Source: Collinsella sp. An2
GTDB taxonomy: Bacteria; Actinomycetota; Coriobacteriia; Coriobacteriales; Coriobacteriaceae
Assembly: GCF_002160065.1 (NCBI RefSeq)
Contig: NZ_NFJW01000006.1
Coordinates: forward strand, 79,446 to 143,445
DNA: 64,000 nucleotides
Direction: 5' to 3'
The translations under genes were made by a program, and so were the position numbers. Shown here in pieces: positions 27,746-40,856 of the stretch. The notes under the pieces were generated by a model that saw nothing but the letters and a program-made list of their open reading frames with translations, did not search any database and was not told the DNA's origin. How positions within the stretch are numbered: position 1 is the first letter of the stretch; the number at the start of each line of letters is the position of its first letter.

Positions 27746-28018
27746 ATGCAGGCCGACACCGACAAGACGCTCCGTCTGCTTAAGACCGCACGCGGCCAGA
27801 TCGACGGCATCATCAAGATGGTCGAGTCCGATCGCTACTGCATCGATATCTCGACGCAGCTCATGGCTACGCAGTCCATTCTTGGGCGCATCAACGCCGA
27901 CGTGCTGAAGGCACATATCGAGCACTGCGTGCGGACGGCCGTGGAGTCCGGCTCCGACCAGGAAAAAGACGAAAAGCTGGCCGAGGTCGAGCGCATCATC
28001 GACAAGCTGACGAAGTAG
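27746..28018 (+). CDS. csoR: copper-sensing repressor CsoR
   Basis: This 90-residue all-helical repressor of the CsoR/RcnR family has Cu(I) ligands Cys32, His57 and Cys61 (Cys, then HxxxC), exactly the W-X-Y fingerprint of CsoR. It starts two bases after copZ and reads RLLKTARGQIDGIIKMVESDRYCIDI, the family core. It likely binds the G-tract dyad in the copA promoter and releases on binding Cu(I). Confidence 0.92.
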   Translation: MQADTDKTLRLLKTARGQIDGIIKMVESDRYCIDISTQLMATQSILGRINADVLKAHIEHCVRTAVESGSDQEKDEKLAEVERIIDKLTK

Positions 28019-28144
28019 GTTGGCAAAGACGTGCTCGCATGGTCGCGTGGGGCTCGTGCGAACTACCGCGCTGGCTGCTGGACTGGCCACCGTGCGGACT
28101 ACTGCGCAGACCGCCGTGCAATCGCAGACATGGCGAGCCTCCAA

Positions 28145-28185
28145 GGCGCCCGGAACCCGGAAGCAACAACCGGGTTCCAGGCGCC
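28145..28185 (+). terminator. strong hairpin after the copper operon
   Basis: GGCGCCCGGAACCCGG pairs with CCGGGTTCCAGGCGCC with one mismatch and a 9-nt loop. It lies 126 bases after csoR. There is no U-run after it, so Rho-independent termination is uncertain. A second small stem with a T-rich loop (CGTCAG/CTGACG) follows at 28224-28241. The rest of the 28019-28327 gap shows no gene. Confidence 0.45.
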
Positions 28186-28327
28186 TACGTGTCACGCGGC
28201 GTGGGGCCATGCGAAACGCAGCTCGTCAGCTTTTTCTGACGCTAGAATCACCCCAAGAATGACCGCGTGCGTTCTGGGTATCACTTACGGGATTGACCAA
28301 GCCCGCACAGAAAGACGATGACCCTCT

Positions 28328-28798
28328 ATGCAAGACTTCATGAAGGACCGATACGGCGTCGACGACCTTTCGCTTGCCCTGGGCGGCGTAGGCGTCGTGC
28401 TCACCCTGGTGGGGACCATCTTTTCGCTCCATCCCCTCTCCTACGTAGCGCTCGTGCTGCTGGTGCTCGCCCTTGTACGCGCGCTATCTAAGAACAGCGC
28501 GGCACGACAGCAGGAAAACGACGCATTCCGTCGCATCATGGCCCGGATTCCTGGTCTGGGGTCCCGTTTTGGCGGCTCCTCGAGCAGCCGCAGCGGTTCG
28601 CGTCCCTCGAATGCCGGCGCCGCTGCATCCGACTTCAAGCGTCAGGCGCGTACCGCCAAGAAGATGTGGAAGGATCGCAAGACGAAGGCGTTCCTCAAGT
28701 GCCCCACCTGCGGCCAGACGCTCTCTGTCCCCAAGGGCAAGGGGCGCATCATCGTCACCTGCCCCAAGTGCCACACCAGGATGGAGACGAAGTCGTAA
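28328..28798 (+). CDS. membrane-anchored zinc-ribbon protein of unknown function
   Basis: This is a 156-residue protein with two hydrophobic segments (about 14-32 and 37-54). A Ser/Arg/Gly-rich middle and a C-terminal zinc ribbon follow: CPTCGQTLSVPKGKGRIIVTCPKC, a CxxC pair repeated at 19-residue distance. Similar small proteins are common in Coriobacteria and have no assigned role. The ribbon is probably cytoplasmic and may bind nucleic acid or protein. The Shine-Dalgarno is weak. It is probably its own unit, 309 bases after csoR. Confidence 0.75.
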   Translation: MQDFMKDRYGVDDLSLALGGVGVVLTLVGTIFSLHPLSYVALVLLVLALVRALSKNSAARQQENDAFRRIMARIPGLGSRFGGSSSSRSGSRPSNAGAAASDFKRQARTAKKMWKDRKTKAFLKCPTCGQTLSVPKGKGRIIVTCPKCHTRMETKS

Positions 28799-28918
28799 GG
28801 CGGCTGAAACGAAGCCGCAAAGCTACTGAGCCGGGGCCAAGAATGTGACCGGCCTACTTCCTGCTATAGGCACGGCCCCGCCGTATGCATGGCCGTGCCC
28901 CGCGCATCCCTGAGCCCT

Positions 28919-29171
28919 GAACGCGATCGGCCGGCTCATCGCCACGAGTGTAGCTCTGCCGTGAATGCGACCCAGCCCCGTGTGGCCATGGATACAATCG
29001 GTCGGCTCTCTGCCGTAAGCGCGGCTCTGCTACCGCGAGCGTGTCCGTGGGACCGAGAACGCGATCGACCGGTTCATCACCACGAGCTTGACTCTGCCGC
29101 GAATGTGACCCAGCCCCGCGGCAATCAGTCGGCTCTCCGTCGTGAGTGCGACCCTGCTGCAAGCATGTCCC
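28919..29171. repeat. degenerate tandem repeat, 62-bp segment repeated 138 bp apart
   Basis: GAACGCGATCGRCCGG and about 46 following bases occur at 28919-28980 and again at 29057-29118, offset 138. Related fragments (TCGGTCGGCTCTC and TCAGTCGGCTCTC, CTCTGCCGYGAATG) fill the space between and beyond. No supported gene lies in 28799-29409; this repeat occupies most of it. Confidence 0.75.
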
Positions 29172-29409
29172 TGGCCCATTTCTGATGTTTTGAATTCTTT
29201 TCTGCGCGAGGCAGCTTAGCCAGCGCAGCTGCGTTTACACCGGACGCCTCGGCTACCTGCAGGGCAGGCGTCTCGGTGAGATTTGAGACAGATTCCGGCA
29301 AGATTCGTGCCACGTCCCGGTAAGAAATCGCCAAGATACCCGGGTCTACCCTCTCCACAAGCCGTTGCTTCATCGATGGAGGCAGCGACGTTGTATGAGA
29401 GGAAGCCCC

Positions 29410-30267
29410 ATGGATATCTCAACGAACAACGGAACAGAAATGACCGGGATCGCGTCGACGCACACCTCCTCGACCGCATGCCAACGAATTCCACCCGACT
29501 CGCGCCCTGTCCCTCCGCATACAACATCGCCCACTATGCGCCCGGCGACGGGAGAACCCGGCGACTCACTCGAAGAACGCCGCAAACTGCTTGACGACGT
29601 CACGCACAGCATCGATGCTGCAGCGGACTATTGGGCGACGCGCAAAGAGGAGTTCCTTTGGCTTGCCGGCGAGCTGTACCTTGGTTTTGTCGATCCCGCC
29701 ATGTTCTACGGTGAGGAGCCGTTTTTCGAACAGGACATGTTCAATCTCCTCTTTACCGAATGGACGCTCTTCGAATTTCCTTTCTATAAGGGGCTTACGC
29801 CGTTGCAAGAGTACGCGGCTCACCCGCCTGTTGATGCCTCCCCGCAGGACGTGCGCTGGATGCGAGAAGTCATGGACGCTCAATTCTTCTCACGGTTCGA
29901 GATACGCCACAAAGAACCCGCGAGTGGCATGACCACGCTGGTCGACGTCTGCACCAGCAAACGTTACGACGTGTTTGACGAGGTGCTGTGCAACGTTGAC
30001 CGTTGGAAGAGCGGAACCATCGCTATGCGAATCGCCCGTGTGGGAGATCTCTGGCTGCACGTGGGAAAAGTCCATCTGTATGACCGCGCCGAGGCTCACT
30101 TCACTGCGGTCGACGGGCCGGGAGCTTTTCATCCCGAAGACCGCATCAATAAACCTTGGGCCGAGCAGGCCGGCTTTTACCTGCGGCTCATTCGCGACCT
30201 CATCGGCCTCGATGGGCGCTATCGCGCAACGACCAAACTGGTATCGACAGAATGGTCCGACCGATAA
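29410..30267 (+). CDS. hypothetical protein, unknown function
   Basis: This is a 285-residue soluble protein that I cannot place in a family. After a low-complexity N-terminus (about 1-50) comes a helical, aromatic and acidic region (ERRKLLDDVTHSIDAAADYW, then GEEPFFEQDMFNLLFTEWTLFEFPFY). A beta-rich C-terminal half follows (VDVCTSKRYDVFDEVL...MRIARVGDLWLHVGKVHLYDRA). No transmembrane helix or classical catalytic motif is visible. The start at ATG 29410 has AGAGGAAG upstream. It sits between minisatellite regions in an accessory segment and has no co-directional neighbour closer than 430 bases. Confidence 0.75.
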   Translation: MDISTNNGTEMTGIASTHTSSTACQRIPPDSRPVPPHTTSPTMRPATGEPGDSLEERRKLLDDVTHSIDAAADYWATRKEEFLWLAGELYLGFVDPAMFYGEEPFFEQDMFNLLFTEWTLFEFPFYKGLTPLQEYAAHPPVDASPQDVRWMREVMDAQFFSRFEIRHKEPASGMTTLVDVCTSKRYDVFDEVLCNVDRWKSGTIAMRIARVGDLWLHVGKVHLYDRAEAHFTAVDGPGAFHPEDRINKPWAEQAGFYLRLIRDLIGLDGRYRATTKLVSTEWSDR

Positions 30268-30297
30268 CACGGGGCAAGGCGGTGTGCGGCCACGATA

Positions 30298-30525
30298 CTG
30301 CGGCAAAACACACGCTGCGGGTAGGGCGAGGAGCTAAACTGCGGCAATCCACACGCTCGAGGCCCTCTAGAAGGGGTCTGAGCGTGTGGATTGTTACAAC
30401 ATAGAATCCGGGCGTGTGGATTGCCGTAGAACACCGCCGGCGGGCGAGATGCAGCCAGCGTTACCGAACGCCGCCGGGAAGCGACGCACGGCTCACGTCG
30501 CAGAACACCGCAGGGGGCGTGCCGA
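30298..30525. repeat. direct repeat, copy A (with hairpin and ~37-bp tandem units)
   Basis: About 228 bases align without gaps to 32005-32232 (offset 1707). The first ~140 bases are nearly identical. They contain an inverted repeat AATCCACACGCTC/GAGCGTGTGGATT around CTAG, then GGGCGTGTGGATTGCCG. The tail consists of ~37-bp units beginning GAACACCGCCGG (30429, 30466, 30503, then diverging at 30539). Confidence 0.85.
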
Positions 30526-30697
30526 AGCCCACATCGTCGAAAACAGTCAGGGAGCGAGGAGCGGCCCGCGTCGCCAAAACCACCGATGCGTACAGGCACC
30601 CCATCGCGCAGAACCGGCCGACGCACAATGAAGCCATCCACCCTCGCGTCAAACAGCCTCGCGTTAACCAACCTCACGCTCATTGAAAGGAGTGTCG

Positions 30698-31930
30698 ATG
30701 CGCCCCACTTCAAATGAACAAGCATGGAAACCGGCTCCACGGAAGCATGCGTCACAAGATCCAACGCTGCGAACGACAGAGCACGCCGGACGGTGGAGCG
30801 CTTCACCAAAGTACCCCGCGAGCGAATTGACGCATCGCCCCTCATCGGATCGGCTACTCAAGCGCCCTTCTGAACAACCCCATGAGCGCCGCGCGTCCGA
30901 AGAACCGCCCACGGGCAACATGAGTCAGCGAATGCGCGCTGCAGCGCGATATGAGCAGCTCGCCAAAGATGCAGCAGCTTCTGATAGGCTTATCGCCCCT
31001 CAAACGGCATCCGACCGTGAACTGCTGCGGCGCCGTCTGCGCAGCGGTCAACTTATCTCGCCCGCAAACGGACTGTATGCCCCCGCCGACCAATGGCGCG
31101 CGCTCGATCCCCGTTCGCGCGCACTCAAGCTCATCCGCTCCCTCGCCGCATTGCACGACTCTTGGACATTCCGTTCGCATTCTGCCGCGCTGTTGTGGGA
31201 TCTCGATGTCCCCTATCCACTTCTCATGCCAATACGCGTCATCGCACAGAGCCGACCGACACGGGATGGGTCAACGCGCACGCGAAGGCTCTCGCCAAGG
31301 GACCGGATCGTGCCAGTTGGCGGAATCAGGGCGACATCATTCTGGACAACGGTGTATGAATCCCTCACGGAGGCGCCCTTTGATCTTGGTCTTGCTGTAG
31401 CAGACTCGGCGCTTCGGCTGTCTGGCATGAACTCCCGCACTGCATGGGACGCTATGTACGAAGAAGCTGCGCGTCGACATAAGCTGCCCCGCGTGCGCTT
31501 CATCCTGCAACATGCAGACCCCAAATCGGAAAACGGTGGTGAGTCGCGCGTCCGGGCGTTCTTAATCATGAATGGGTATCAAATTCCCGAACTTCAAGTC
31601 GAGCTGCCGAATCCCATTGAATCGGGCGGCACGTTTCGCGTCGACTATCTATGGATGCTTGCAGATGGAAGCATCGTTATTGGAGAATTTGACGGCAAGG
31701 CAAAATACCAGGACGAGAATTACCTGCAGGGCGGCAGCGCACTCGACGCAATCATCCAGGAGCGTCAGCGAGAAAGCCGTCTCACCCTGCTCGGTTATCC
31801 GGTGCTGCGATTCACCTTCGACGATCTGACGCATCCTGCACGCTTGCGGCGGCTTCTTGATACCGCGGGAATTCCCAGGGACGAAAACGCCGCGGCGCAC
31901 ATACGACAGAAGTGGAATGTCCTTCGATAG
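30698..31930 (+). CDS. AbiEi-like protein with DUF559-type nuclease-like C-terminus
   Basis: This is a 410-residue protein. The N-terminal ~75 residues are polar and low-complexity. The centre (about 85-260) has a winged-helix-like start (LIAPQTASDRELLRRRLRSGQLISPANGLYAP) resembling the AbiEi antitoxin N-terminus of type IV systems. The C-terminus has RVDYLWMLADGSIVIGEFDGKAKY and LTLLGYPVLRFTFDDL, the Asp...Glu-x-Asp pattern of DUF559/Vsr-like PD-(D/E)XK proteins. The start ATG has AAAGGAG five bases upstream. No AbiEii nucleotidyltransferase is adjacent, so it is an orphan. Direct repeats flank it on both sides. Role as antitoxin or nuclease is inference. Confidence 0.7.
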   Translation: MRPTSNEQAWKPAPRKHASQDPTLRTTEHAGRWSASPKYPASELTHRPSSDRLLKRPSEQPHERRASEEPPTGNMSQRMRAAARYEQLAKDAAASDRLIAPQTASDRELLRRRLRSGQLISPANGLYAPADQWRALDPRSRALKLIRSLAALHDSWTFRSHSAALLWDLDVPYPLLMPIRVIAQSRPTRDGSTRTRRLSPRDRIVPVGGIRATSFWTTVYESLTEAPFDLGLAVADSALRLSGMNSRTAWDAMYEEAARRHKLPRVRFILQHADPKSENGGESRVRAFLIMNGYQIPELQVELPNPIESGGTFRVDYLWMLADGSIVIGEFDGKAKYQDENYLQGGSALDAIIQERQRESRLTLLGYPVLRFTFDDLTHPARLRRLLDTAGIPRDENAAAHIRQKWNVLR

Positions 31931-32004
31931 TACGCCGACCCTACCTCTGCCCTTTCGGAACTCGTCGTCCCTTCTGCCGCATTCCAAGTGTCCAGCAATC
32001 TGTT

Positions 32005-32232
32005 CTGCGGCAAAACACACGCTGCGGGGAGGGTGAGGGGCTAAACTGCGGCAATCCACACGCTCGAGGCCCTCTAGAAGGGGTCTGAGCGTGTGGATTG
32101 CCACAACATAGAATCCGGGCGTGTGGATTGCCGCAGAATGCAGCCGGAGGGCGGGGCGCAGCCCACATTACCGAACACCGCCGGAGGGCGAGACGCGACC
32201 CACGTCGCAGAACACCGCCGGAGGGACAAGAT
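32005..32232. repeat. direct repeat, copy B (with hairpin and ~37-bp tandem units)
   Basis: This is the second copy of the element at 30298-30525, 1707 bases downstream and in the same orientation. Tandem units beginning GAA-CACCGCCGG start at 32136, 32173, 32210 and 32248 (periods 37-38). The rest of the 31931-32363 intergenic space shows no gene. Confidence 0.85.
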
Positions 32233-32363
32233 GCAACCGACATGACCGAACTCGTCGAGACAGCCGAACGGACGCATACGGAGACGCGGCCCACCTTACG
32301 TACCCGCTGGCACGGATGGGCACACTTCCGACACCGCACGCGGGCGCTCCTGCAGCGGCAAGG

Positions 32364-33878
32364 CTACAGGCCGAGAGCCTCCGTCACCTCGGCAACACAG
32401 GCGAGGGCGTCGGCCATGGCGTTCACCACAAGCGAGGAGCCGTTCCGGGCATCGCCTGCGGCAAACACGAGCGCGCGCTTCTCGGCAGCGTCGGCACCAT
32501 GCGAGCCCTCAGCAGCCGCATCTTCGCGAAGCGCGCAGCGATGCGACCCCTCCTTCGCCATCACCGGCAGCGGACGTCCCTCAGAGGCGATCGCCACATC
32601 CAGTGCGTCGAACACGCCATGCTCGGGACCGGTAAACCCGCAGGCAATCAGCACCAGCTGGGCCGGCAGCTCGTGATCGGAGCCCTCGATATGGTCCGGA
32701 CGACCGGCACTCCAGTCGAGGTCGACCACGTGCAGCGCACGCACATGACCCTCGTCGTCCAGCTCGACTTCGGTCGTATCGACAGCCCAGGAACGCATCT
32801 CACCACCCATAAGGGAGATGGCCTCCTCCTGGCCGTAATCGGTCTTGCCCACGTTGGGCCACTCGGGCCAGGGATTGCTGGGCAGACGTCGAGCCGGCGG
32901 AGCGGGCATAAACTCAAGCTGGCGGACCGAGCGAGCACCTTGACGCACCGCCGTACCCACGCAGTCGTTACCGGTGTCACCGCCGCCGATAACCACCACG
33001 TCAAGGCCGGCCGCGTCAACGGCGGGCTCCCCGCCATCCAGGACCGCCTTCGTTGCCGCCGTGAGGTAATCCACCGCGAGCACCACGCCAGGCGCGTCAG
33101 CGTTTGCAGCCGAGATTCCGCGCGCGGCGCCGGCACCCACCGACACCACGACCGCGTCAAACTCGTGTGCGAGTTCCTCAGCAACGTCCGCCTGTGATGC
33201 GTCGACGCCCAGGCGGAACTCGATACCCAGCTCCTGCATGAGCGCCACGCGGCGCTCCACCACGTCTTTCGGCAGCTTCATGTTGGGAATGCCGTACATA
33301 AGCAGGCCGCCCGCACGGTCGGAGCGCTCTACAACCGTCACCTGCGCGCCGCGGCGGGCAAGCTCCCACGCCGCCACCAGGCCGGCAGGACCAGAGCCCA
33401 CCACGGCGACGCGCGGGGCGCCCTCCCCCGCCGCCTCAAACCGACGAGGACCGCCGTGCGCCCACTCCCAGTCGGAGATAGCGCGCTCGTTATCGTGGAT
33501 GGTCGTGGGCTCGTCGTTCACGCGCCCCAGGTTACAGGCAGCCTCGCACAACGCGGGACACACCCTGCTGGTGAACTCCGGCATGGGGCTCGTCAGCGCC
33601 AGACGCGCTGCAGCCTGATCCCACTGCCCGCGATAGACGAGCTCGTTCCATTCCGGAATGAGGTTGTGCAGCGGACAGCCGCTCGGCCGCGCCGACCCAA
33701 ACGAAGCGCCCATCTGGCAGAAGGCGACTCCACACATCATGCAGCGGCTGGCCTGGACGCGCTGCGCCTCGGCATCGAGGTTCACATACAGCTCGTCAAA
33801 GTCGTGAACGCGCTCGTCCACCGGCCGCAGGCTATGCGCCTGGCGGTCATGGTCGAGAAATGCTCCCGGCTTGCCCAT
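32364..33878 (-). CDS. gltD: glutamate synthase small (beta) subunit
   Basis: GltD supplies electrons from NADPH through FAD and Fe-S centres to GltB for glutamate synthesis. The 504-residue chain has the N-terminal cysteine region CMMCGVAFCQMGASFG...CPLHNLIPEWN. The FAD dinucleotide fold VVGSGPAGLVAAWELARRGAQVTVVE follows, then GGLLMYGIPNMKLPKDVV and the NADPH fold VIGGGDTGNDCVGTAVRQGA. A GAAAGGA Shine-Dalgarno precedes the start. It follows gltB by 130 bases on the same strand and is very probably co-transcribed. Confidence 0.93.
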   Translation of the reverse strand: MGKPGAFLDHDRQAHSLRPVDERVHDFDELYVNLDAEAQRVQASRCMMCGVAFCQMGASFGSARPSGCPLHNLIPEWNELVYRGQWDQAAARLALTSPMPEFTSRVCPALCEAACNLGRVNDEPTTIHDNERAISDWEWAHGGPRRFEAAGEGAPRVAVVGSGPAGLVAAWELARRGAQVTVVERSDRAGGLLMYGIPNMKLPKDVVERRVALMQELGIEFRLGVDASQADVAEELAHEFDAVVVSVGAGAARGISAANADAPGVVLAVDYLTAATKAVLDGGEPAVDAAGLDVVVIGGGDTGNDCVGTAVRQGARSVRQLEFMPAPPARRLPSNPWPEWPNVGKTDYGQEEAISLMGGEMRSWAVDTTEVELDDEGHVRALHVVDLDWSAGRPDHIEGSDHELPAQLVLIACGFTGPEHGVFDALDVAIASEGRPLPVMAKEGSHRCALREDAAAEGSHGADAAEKRALVFAAGDARNGSSLVVNAMADALACVAEVTEALGL

Positions 33879-34008
33879 CTTGAAATCCTTTCTCTATTGC
33901 CCGCCGAAATCCCCGGACGGACGCAGGAGTGTCCTTAGAAGAGCGAGGGTCCGGAGCGGCCCCGTCATCTCGCGCGCTGGCGACATGCGTGGGGCCGCCT
34001 CCGGCATC

Positions 34009-38643
<4,635 letters not shown>

Positions 38644-38734
38644 CTGCGTCTCCTTCGTCGTTCCGAGCGCCCGCCGGCGCACAGGGCAGCCGGGGACGCG
38701 GATGAAGCTGACTTATCGTAGGGCCGGGCCGTTG

Positions 38735-38773
38735 CGAAACCGTTGCCCCCATGTTTCGCCCCCGTTTCGAAAC
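38735..38773. promoter_or_regulatory. clustered CGAAAC/GTTTCG half-sites before gltB
   Basis: CGAAAC (38735-38740), GTTTCG (38753-38758), GTTTCG (38764-38769) and CGAAAC (38768-38773) are packed into 39 bases between gltB and the divergent PHP gene. Such repeated half-sites suggest an operator, perhaps for nitrogen control. The regulator is unknown. Confidence 0.4.
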
Positions 38774-38863
38774 ACAGGTGTAACGGGACCGCGCGGCGCC
38801 TCCACGGCCCCTACAATAGGAGGGTCAGTCGCATTGTCGAGCGGCCACGAACAAAGGAGAATC

Positions 38864-39706
38864 ATGGCTACCCCGCTTCCGGCACGTTCCATCGTAGACA
38901 TGCACACCCACACGCACTTCTCGGACGGCGTGGGCACCTTTATGCAGAACGCGGATGCCGCCGTCGCGGCCGGATGCCGCGTTATCGTTTCCACCGACCA
39001 TCTCACGCTGCCCCGCTGCATGGACCCCGCAGGAGAGGTTCAGGTCACCGAGGACCAGCTTCCCGCGCACCGGGCTTCCTGGCACGAGGCCTGTGCGACG
39101 CATCCCGAGCTCGAGTATCTCTATGGCTTCGAGTGCGATTGGTACGAGGGCTGTGAAGACAACATCGTGCGCTGGACCGCCGGAGCGCAGATTCGCCTGG
39201 GGTCGGTCCACTGGCTGGGCACTCAGGATGACGGAGCCTGGATCGACGATGCCACCGACCAGCATATCTGGACCGAGCTGGGGCCCGACGAGGTATGGCG
39301 CCGTTACGCAGCGACCTGGTGCCGCGCCTGCGAGTGCCCGCTCTTTGATACCATGGCCCACCCCGATCTCGCCATGCGTTTTGTAAACGAGGGCTTTGCA
39401 CCCACCATCGACCTGACGCCGCTCTGGGACGAGATGGCCGCCTGCGCCCACGACACCGGCAAGCGTGTGGAGCTCTCCACCGCCGGCTGGCGCAAGGGCG
39501 TTGGAGACTACTATCCCTCCGAAGGGCTCCTCGCGCGGTTCCACCACGCGGAGGTGCCGCTCACCGTCGGGTCGGACGGACATACGCCGGGCGATATCTG
39601 CGACGGCATCTTGAAGGCATACGACCACGCCGCATCGTTTGGCTACCGCACCGTCGAGGTGCCGCGAGCAGACGGCTCTTGGGAACAGATGCCCATCGTC
39701 GCGTAG
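38864..39706 (+). CDS. PHP-domain phosphoesterase (histidinol-phosphatase-like)
   Basis: This is a 280-residue PHP-superfamily hydrolase. The N-terminal metal motif is DMHTHTHFSDGVGT; further ligand blocks are VSTDH, YGFECDW, GSVHWLG, DTMAHPDLA and the C-terminal VGSDGHTPGD. The arrangement fits HisK/HisJ-type histidinol-phosphate phosphatases, but many PHP enzymes have other phosphoester substrates. CAAAGGAG lies before the ATG, and TACAAT (38812-38817) is a good -10 upstream. No histidine biosynthesis gene is near, so substrate is uncertain. Confidence 0.8.
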   Translation: MATPLPARSIVDMHTHTHFSDGVGTFMQNADAAVAAGCRVIVSTDHLTLPRCMDPAGEVQVTEDQLPAHRASWHEACATHPELEYLYGFECDWYEGCEDNIVRWTAGAQIRLGSVHWLGTQDDGAWIDDATDQHIWTELGPDEVWRRYAATWCRACECPLFDTMAHPDLAMRFVNEGFAPTIDLTPLWDEMAACAHDTGKRVELSTAGWRKGVGDYYPSEGLLARFHHAEVPLTVGSDGHTPGDICDGILKAYDHAASFGYRTVEVPRADGSWEQMPIVA

Positions 39707-39763
39707 GAGTCGCGCTGTTTGGCCCCGGGGCTGAATGCCCCGGGGCTTCAGAAGGCCTCTAGA

Positions 39764-39791
39764 CAAGAAAATGGCCCGGTTGCCCGGGCCA
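39764..39791 (-). terminator. terminator of the rubredoxin gene
   Basis: On the minus strand GGCCCGG-GCAA-CCGGGCC is followed by ATTTTCTTGTC. It lies about 32 bases past the rubredoxin stop. A separate plus-strand stem, GCCCCGGGGC twice around TGAAT (39722-39745), probably terminates the PHP gene from the other side, without a U-run. Confidence 0.7.
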
Positions 39792-39822
39792 TCATTCACA
39801 GCGTCACGTTGTGCAGGGGTCG

Positions 39823-39966
39823 TTACTCCTCGACCAGCTCAAACTGATCCGGGCCAACGCCGCAAACGGGGCAGACGTAGTCCTCGGGAAGCTCAGGCGT
39901 GTCGACCTCGACCTCGTAGCCGCAGACGACGCACACGAACTTGTAGGTCTTCTTCTCGTCAGCCAT
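39823..39966 (-). CDS. rubredoxin-type small redox protein
   Basis: This 47-residue protein has two CxxC knuckles, CVVC (12, 15) and CPVC (32, 35), spaced as in the rubredoxin-like domain of rubrerythrins. The [12 protein letters not shown] and [18 protein letters not shown] segments match. It is shorter than classical rubredoxins (about 52-54). It probably carries one iron and transfers electrons in oxygen or peroxide detoxification. GAAAGGA precedes the ATG at 39966; the longer frame is unlikely. Monocistronic, with its own terminator. Confidence 0.88.
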   Translation of the reverse strand: MADEKKTYKFVCVVCGYEVEVDTPELPEDYVCPVCGVGPDQFELVEE

Positions 39967-40123
39967 GGTACATCCTTTCGTAGGCGATGAACGTATGGCT
40001 AGTATATCCGCCCGGGCACCGTTCAAACCCGCAAATCTGCCGACGGCATATCTTCGCAAATAGGACACAATATTAGTATCATTTTATTGTGTGGCCGTTA
40101 TTTGCCTCGGCTCGCTCTTCCAC

Positions 40124-40849
40124 TTACCACCAATCCCGATCCATCAGGTCAATAACATCGAACAGGGACGGGACGACCGCATTCGCGAGGTCGTATTCCC
40201 TCTGACCAGGTGTGACCATGTCAGGGACCATAATCGAATAACATCCAGCTCGATAGGCAGCTTCAATTCCGTTGGGGCTGTCCTCCAGCACCACACACTC
40301 TGAAGGCGAATATCCCAGACGTCGAGCGGCGAGTTCGAAGATTTCAGGTTCAGGCTTCGCACGCCTTACTACATCGCCCGTAACAATCGCATCAAACCGC
40401 TTCGTAATACCTGCTCGATCAAGTAGCCGCCTACAATACGCCGCACCTGCCCCGGTCGCCACCGCTCGACGCAATCCCCACGTCTCAAGAGCATCGAGCA
40501 GAGCGAGCAGCCCGGGCTTGCAGATGTCGTCGCATGTCGCAAGTAACGACTGGAACCTTAGACGTTTACGAGAGAGAAGCTCATCGGCCGCAGAAACGCT
40601 GCCAGCCGCCTCGACAAACAAAGATCGCATCTCAGTTGCATTTACGCCCTGCGTACGCACCATAAAGGCATCGTCGATTCGAATGCCCATCTGCCGAGCT
40701 GCATCATACAGAGAAATCCAATGCAACCGCTCGGTTACAAACATAAGGCCATCCATGTCAAAGATGACAGCACGCGGCCGCACGGGCGCGCCCGGTTTCG
40801 CTGACAAACCCCTTAATACCCGAGCATGCTCCCTTTCGTCACTCGGCAT
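40124..40849 (-). CDS. HAD-superfamily hydrolase, beta-phosphoglucomutase-like
   Basis: This 241-residue enzyme has HAD motif 1 VIFDMDGLMF, a helical cap (about 40-100), motif 2 (ATGAG), and motif 3/4 KPEPEIFELAARRLGYSPSECVVLEDSPNGIEAA. This layout is the beta-phosphoglucomutase/phosphatase subclass I. The start at 40849 has AAGGTGAG upstream and is seven bases after the Gfo/Idh stop. It is last in the beta-glucoside operon, so it may dephosphorylate or isomerise a sugar phosphate from that pathway. Confidence 0.85.
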   Translation of the reverse strand: MPSDEREHARVLRGLSAKPGAPVRPRAVIFDMDGLMFVTERLHWISLYDAARQMGIRIDDAFMVRTQGVNATEMRSLFVEAAGSVSAADELLSRKRLRFQSLLATCDDICKPGLLALLDALETWGLRRAVATGAGAAYCRRLLDRAGITKRFDAIVTGDVVRRAKPEPEIFELAARRLGYSPSECVVLEDSPNGIEAAYRAGCYSIMVPDMVTPGQREYDLANAVVPSLFDVIDLMDRDWW

Positions 40850-40856
40850 TACGGTC

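Noticed and set aside
30429..30575. CRISPR-like ~37-bp repeats
   Set aside because: The 37-bp units are contiguous and degenerate, with no constant-repeat/variable-spacer pattern; no cas genes nearby.
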